Of a stretch of DNA of 5,311 bases, positions 5,222 through 5,311 are shown piece after piece (position 1 is the stretch's first letter; every line of letters begins with the position of its first letter). The DNA is from Helicobacteraceae bacterium (lineage in GTDB: Bacteria > Campylobacterota > Campylobacteria > Campylobacterales > SZUA-545). The notes under the pieces are model-generated. The model was not told the DNA's origin and did no database searches. It saw only the letters and a list, made by a program, of their open reading frames with translations. The stretch is taken from contig JAISMA010000205.1 of the NCBI GenBank assembly GCA_031276985.1, forward strand, positions 1 to 5,311, in the 5' to 3' direction. The position numbers were made by a program, and so were the translations under genes.

Positions 5222-5273
5222 TTACTTTAAGTGAAACTCTACTATTATCAACCGATTGAAACCCCACTTTGCA
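5222..5273. promoter_or_regulatory. A+T-rich divergent promoter candidate
   Basis: The 5221-5260 pocket is the only A+T-rich part of the 184-bp divergent gap. On the plus strand TATTAT (5243-5248) could be a -10 box for the right-edge gene, about 40 bp before its ATG. On the minus strand GATAAT (5249 down to 5244), with TTGCAA upstream (5273 down to 5268, spacer about 18 bp), could drive the dihydroorotase homologue with a leader of over 100 nt. The two boxes overlap, so simultaneous use would compete. Confidence 0.3.
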
Positions 5274-5278
5274 AGGAG
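5273..5278 (+). promoter_or_regulatory. Ribosome binding site of the right-edge gene
   Basis: A perfect AAGGAG lies nine bases before ATG 5288. It is the main support for the truncated gene that follows. Confidence 0.65.
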
Positions 5279-5287
5279 AATTGCCCA

Positions 5288-5311
5288 ATGCAATCGCTTA
5301 CTTTGTCCGCC
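5288..5311 (+). CDS. Start of a plus-strand gene cut by the right edge, product unknown
   Basis: Eight codons, MQSLTLSA, follow a perfect Shine-Dalgarno site and reach the window end without a stop. The gene is divergent from the dihydroorotase homologue. Too little is present to name a family; there is no charged N-terminus typical of a signal peptide. Confidence 0.55.

Noticed and set aside
1..5311. CRISPR array, insertion sequence, integrase or phage gene
   Set aside because: No regularly spaced long repeats and no transposase, integrase or phage-type protein motifs were seen in any frame.

Overview
The window reads as chromosome of a Campylobacterota (epsilonproteobacterial) bacterium. 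Three observations point there: an LPP20-type lipoprotein (a family best known from Helicobacter and Campylobacter), a DedA protein of the divergent kind I associate with that phylum, and a second, degenerate dihydroorotase. Most of the DNA is rich in GCG/CGC with frequent GATC, about 60% G+C in a hand-counted coding line. The 8-mer GCGATCGC occurs nine times. No species can be named from this evidence.

Layout. (1) Positions 1-392 hold the 3' end of an A+T-rich gene (about 29% G+C in two counted lines) for an unrecognised membrane protein that starts off the left edge; it looks foreign. (2) Positions 390-533 form a long, interrupted inverted repeat with TAAC/GTTA ends, resembling an integron attC site. 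(3) Positions 645-3086 carry a compact plus-strand cluster: a DedA-family membrane protein, a PIF1-like helicase overlapping it by 8 nt, and an LPP20-like lipoprotein with its own likely promoter and a terminator whose stem contains the stop codon. (4) Positions 3108-3749 have no intact gene. They hold a hairpin, protein-like minus-strand fragments that may be a decayed gene, a folded element like a degenerate dispersed repeat, and a possible terminator for the tRNA. (5) On the minus strand lie tRNA-Pro(GGG), 3750-3826, and upstream of it a dihydroorotase homologue, 3862-5103. (6) A divergent intergenic region of 184 bp contains four 10-bp tandem units and leads to the first eight codons of a plus-strand gene cut by the right edge.

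How the genes may work together. The helicase is translationally coupled to the DedA gene by overlap, but their functions (membrane lipid/ion physiology versus DNA unwinding) are not obviously related; compact packing is the simplest explanation. The dihydroorotase homologue has lost most of its metal-binding and catalytic residues and is best read as a non-catalytic PyrC'/PyrX-type protein. In other bacteria such proteins support assembly of aspartate transcarbamoylase in pyrimidine synthesis.

I see no CRISPR array, transposase, integrase or phage gene. The most novel-looking parts are the A+T-rich membrane gene with its folded downstream element, and the repeat-rich gap beside the tRNA.
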